A stretch of DNA of 64,000 nt from positions 1-64,000 of the forward strand of contig NZ_BAABJG010000008.1 of NCBI RefSeq assembly GCF_039543185.1, given 5' to 3'. This DNA comes from Paenibacillus_S vulneris. Its GTDB lineage: Bacteria; Bacillota; Bacilli; Paenibacillales; NBRC-103111. This document shows positions 62,245 through 64,000 of this stretch, piece by piece; within the stretch, counting starts at the first letter, position 1; every line of letters begins with the position of its first letter. Position numbers and translations under genes: made by a program. Below the pieces are notes generated by a model. It was not told where the DNA came from, searched no databases, and saw nothing but the letters and a program-made list of their open reading frames with translations.

Positions 62245-63381
62245 ATGGATCCCATTTCATCTCTGTCTGAACTTTTGGCGGAGCAAAAAGCATCATCGTA
62301 CATCGAGATTCCGGGCGCAGTTTCCAGGACGTTCGGGCAAACGACATTGTCCACAACGCTGCCAATGAGCAAGCTGTTTTCCATTTATGAAGTGGATTTG
62401 GAAGTGCAGCGCGCCATTGTTCCACAAAATTTATCCAAGCTGATGGACTATATCATGCTGTACCTGGATCATCAGCAAGGCATTTATTTTCCGGGGATTA
62501 TTCTTTCGGCGCGGGGTGCCGGAGAATATGATGCCGATCAGCAGGTATACCGGCTTCAAGCGATTGAAAAGCTGTATGTGGTAGACGGACAGCATCGTCT
62601 GGCCGCCTTCCGGAGAATTATGGAAACGCTGCAAAGCAATATGGCCCGCGCCAAGGACCGCAGAGAATACGACCGGATGGAAGAAATTACGGATAAGCTG
62701 AGCAAGCTGTACACGTTCCCGATGTCCACGATGATTTATCTGGATATTAACGCTCGCCAAGAACGCCAGCTGTTCTCCGACATCAACAAGCTTCCGCGTA
62801 AAATCGGCGGCAATCTGGCCGTGCTGCGCGAGCAGCGCAGATTTTACCATGTGCTGGCGACGCATTTGGCGGCTGAAGCCCCGGCGATGAAGCAAATTAC
62901 GGTGGATATGTTTACGGAGCGGGGCAAAGGTCCGGAGTTTTTATTCTCCTACCACCTGCTGGTTGAAATCCTGTGCGGCCTGTTCGAAGGTCGGTTGAAA
63001 TCGGCTGCCCGCAACAACGGCTACTATTTCAGCGACAGTGAGATTGAAGAGCATTTCAAGCTTGCTTCCTACTACTTCGACGTCATGCTTCGTTACTTGC
63101 CGGAGCCTGAAAAGGGCGAGCTGTGCTGGACGGAAAATCTGCAAATCGCGATGGCTCTGTTCTTCCATGACGAAGTGACCAAGACAGGGACCTTCAACCG
63201 CTACGCGCTGGAATATACGATGAAGATATTGCCTCATATCGATTGGAATGCGATCTACGTAGGCGATGAGAAGGATCGGCTGCCTAGACGTTCGCGTATC
63301 ATGAAGGCTTACCAATACATTAAGGATTTCTTTCAGGAGCATCACGTGTTCTTGATTCGCGATAAGGAGGACGTCGGCTAA
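62245..63381 (+). CDS. DGQHR-domain protein, DndB-like (first of pair)
   Basis: A 378-residue protein of the DndB/DGQHR superfamily. The signature is at D114-R118 (VVDGQHRLAAF) and the second motif at about residue 178 (QLFSDINKLPRKI). DndB is a regulator of DNA phosphorothioation and DpdB of 7-deazaguanine DNA modification. ATG 62245 follows AGGAGG. An AT-rich upstream region (62160-62225) has TATAAT at 62170-62175. Its stop overlaps the start of a second DGQHR gene. Exact role unknown. Confidence 0.88.
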   Translation: MDPISSLSELLAEQKASSYIEIPGAVSRTFGQTTLSTTLPMSKLFSIYEVDLEVQRAIVPQNLSKLMDYIMLYLDHQQGIYFPGIILSARGAGEYDADQQVYRLQAIEKLYVVDGQHRLAAFRRIMETLQSNMARAKDRREYDRMEEITDKLSKLYTFPMSTMIYLDINARQERQLFSDINKLPRKIGGNLAVLREQRRFYHVLATHLAAEAPAMKQITVDMFTERGKGPEFLFSYHLLVEILCGLFEGRLKSAARNNGYYFSDSEIEEHFKLASYYFDVMLRYLPEPEKGELCWTENLQIAMALFFHDEVTKTGTFNRYALEYTMKILPHIDWNAIYVGDEKDRLPRRSRIMKAYQYIKDFFQEHHVFLIRDKEDVG

Positions 63382-64000
63382 TGGATGGACTTTGCCTTAA
63401 AATGACGATTCACCCGTTTTGTGAAAAATTCGGATTGGCCACAGTGGCTATTCAAGTGCAGGATTTGCTGAACTATACGACGATTGACCCGATGGTTCAA
63501 CGCAAGCTTAGCGCCGGCCAACGCCGCAAAATATCCAATTACTTGCAGGAGCGGGAGCTGGACCGCGTCTTTTTCGGACCTGTTACGCTATCCCTGCGTG
63601 AAGTAAGCTCCCTTGCCAAAACGGACAAAGGCTTGTTCCTTCGTCCCGGCTCCAAGCTCAGCATTTTGGACGGCCAGCACCGGATTCTGGCTCTTGGCTA
63701 TGTTAACGAGCAGCTGCTGAAGGAAGTGCGCAGCCATGAGAAGAAGGCGGCAGCTCTGAAAATCAAGCAGCGCCGTATGCCAGACAGTGAGGAAGTAAGG
63801 CTGGAGCTTGAGCAGATGGAAGGGCTTGTCGAGCAAATCGAACGCCGCCGTCTGGAATTGGTGGAGAGCGAGCTGGCTGTGCAAATTTACATCGGCTTGA
63901 GTGAAGAGGAAGAGAAGCAGCTGTTCGGCGATATTAACTCCAAGGTGCAGCTTGTCAGCAAAGAGCTCGGCCATTCGTTTGACAGCATCGATCCGCTGAA
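63381..64000 (+). CDS. DGQHR-domain protein, DndB-like (second of pair, partial)
   Basis: The gene begins at ATG 63381, overlapping the previous stop (TAATG), with AAGGAGG at 63364-63370, and runs off the window after about 206 codons. The DGQHR signature lies at residues 97-101 (SILDGQHRILALGY) and the second motif QLFGDINSK is present. A charged, coiled-coil-like insertion between them (EEVRLELEQMEGLVEQIER) is absent from the first copy. The two genes are coupled paralogues and may be subunits of one complex. Confidence 0.87.
   Translation, partial: MDGLCLKMTIHPFCEKFGLATVAIQVQDLLNYTTIDPMVQRKLSAGQRRKISNYLQERELDRVFFGPVTLSLREVSSLAKTDKGLFLRPGSKLSILDGQHRILALGYVNEQLLKEVRSHEKKAAALKIKQRRMPDSEEVRLELEQMEGLVEQIERRRLELVESELAVQIYIGLSEEEEKQLFGDINSKVQLVSKELGHSFDSIDPL

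Overview
The window looks like chromosomal DNA of an endospore-forming, low-to-mid GC Bacillota bacterium, most likely Paenibacillaceae. The evidence is a GerE orthologue, sporulation-type (SigK-like) promoters, a BclA-like collagen protein, CgeB-like and Sps-like proteins, SLH/S-layer proteins, a squalene-hopene/sporulenol-type cyclase, YcnI, MscL, and GGAGG-type ribosome binding sites with frequent TTG/GTG starts. The assignment is inferred from gene content; no rRNA or tRNA gene was seen.

Positions 1-23.7 kb hold a large glycan locus that I interpret as spore-surface (crust/outer coat) polysaccharide biosynthesis. It has routes to two nucleotide-sugar families. The GDP-mannose branch (manC-like, gmd-like, DegT/perosamine-synthase-like aminotransferase, NeuD/PerB-like acyltransferase) could give GDP-N-acetylperosamine. 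The dTDP-rhamnose branch (rmlA, rmlB, rmlD, rmlC, arranged like B. subtilis spsIJKL) is an overlapping operon. Around them lie GT4, DUF4214-GT4 and GT2 glycosyltransferases, three tandem CgeB-like glycosyltransferases, and a prolyl-4-hydroxylase/OsmC fusion. No flippase, polymerase or ABC exporter is present, which fits assembly in the mother-cell cytosol. Several proteins carry Lys/Arg-rich tails or a Gly-every-four-residues aromatic tag.

Positions 23.8-40.7 kb hold a ferritin-like protein, an SLH-domain protein paired with a 2127-residue secreted multidomain protein, a histidine kinase/response regulator pair, YcnI, MscL with an added zinc ribbon, a squalene-hopene/sporulenol-type cyclase, and an AraC regulator, medium-chain dehydrogenase and alginate-lyase-like cluster.

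Positions 40.8-47.3 kb are a plastic region. It holds intact gerE, an intact BclA-like collagen gene, and at least two further broken gerE copies. One copy is split by a 3.17-kb AT-rich insertion flanked by a 5-bp direct repeat and filled with broken nuclease and immunity-like genes. A degenerate second collagen gene also lies here. Exact AC-N17-CATAnnnTA promoters precede gerE, the collagen gene and the right-hand GT4 gene.

Positions 47.3-62 kb are mostly housekeeping or metabolic genes: a stalk-domain protein, an SRPBCC protein, a DRE-TIM (isopropylmalate/Re-citrate synthase-like) enzyme, a kinase-fold protein, a YhfH-like zinc ribbon, a methyltransferase, an orphan solute-binding lipoprotein, a PAS-HD phosphodiesterase, an SDR, an FMN reductase, and a FadR-type regulator divergent from glcD-glcF. 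At the right edge (62.2-64 kb) begins a tandem pair of DGQHR (DndB-like) genes, possibly the start of a DNA-modification or defence locus; the second gene runs off the window.
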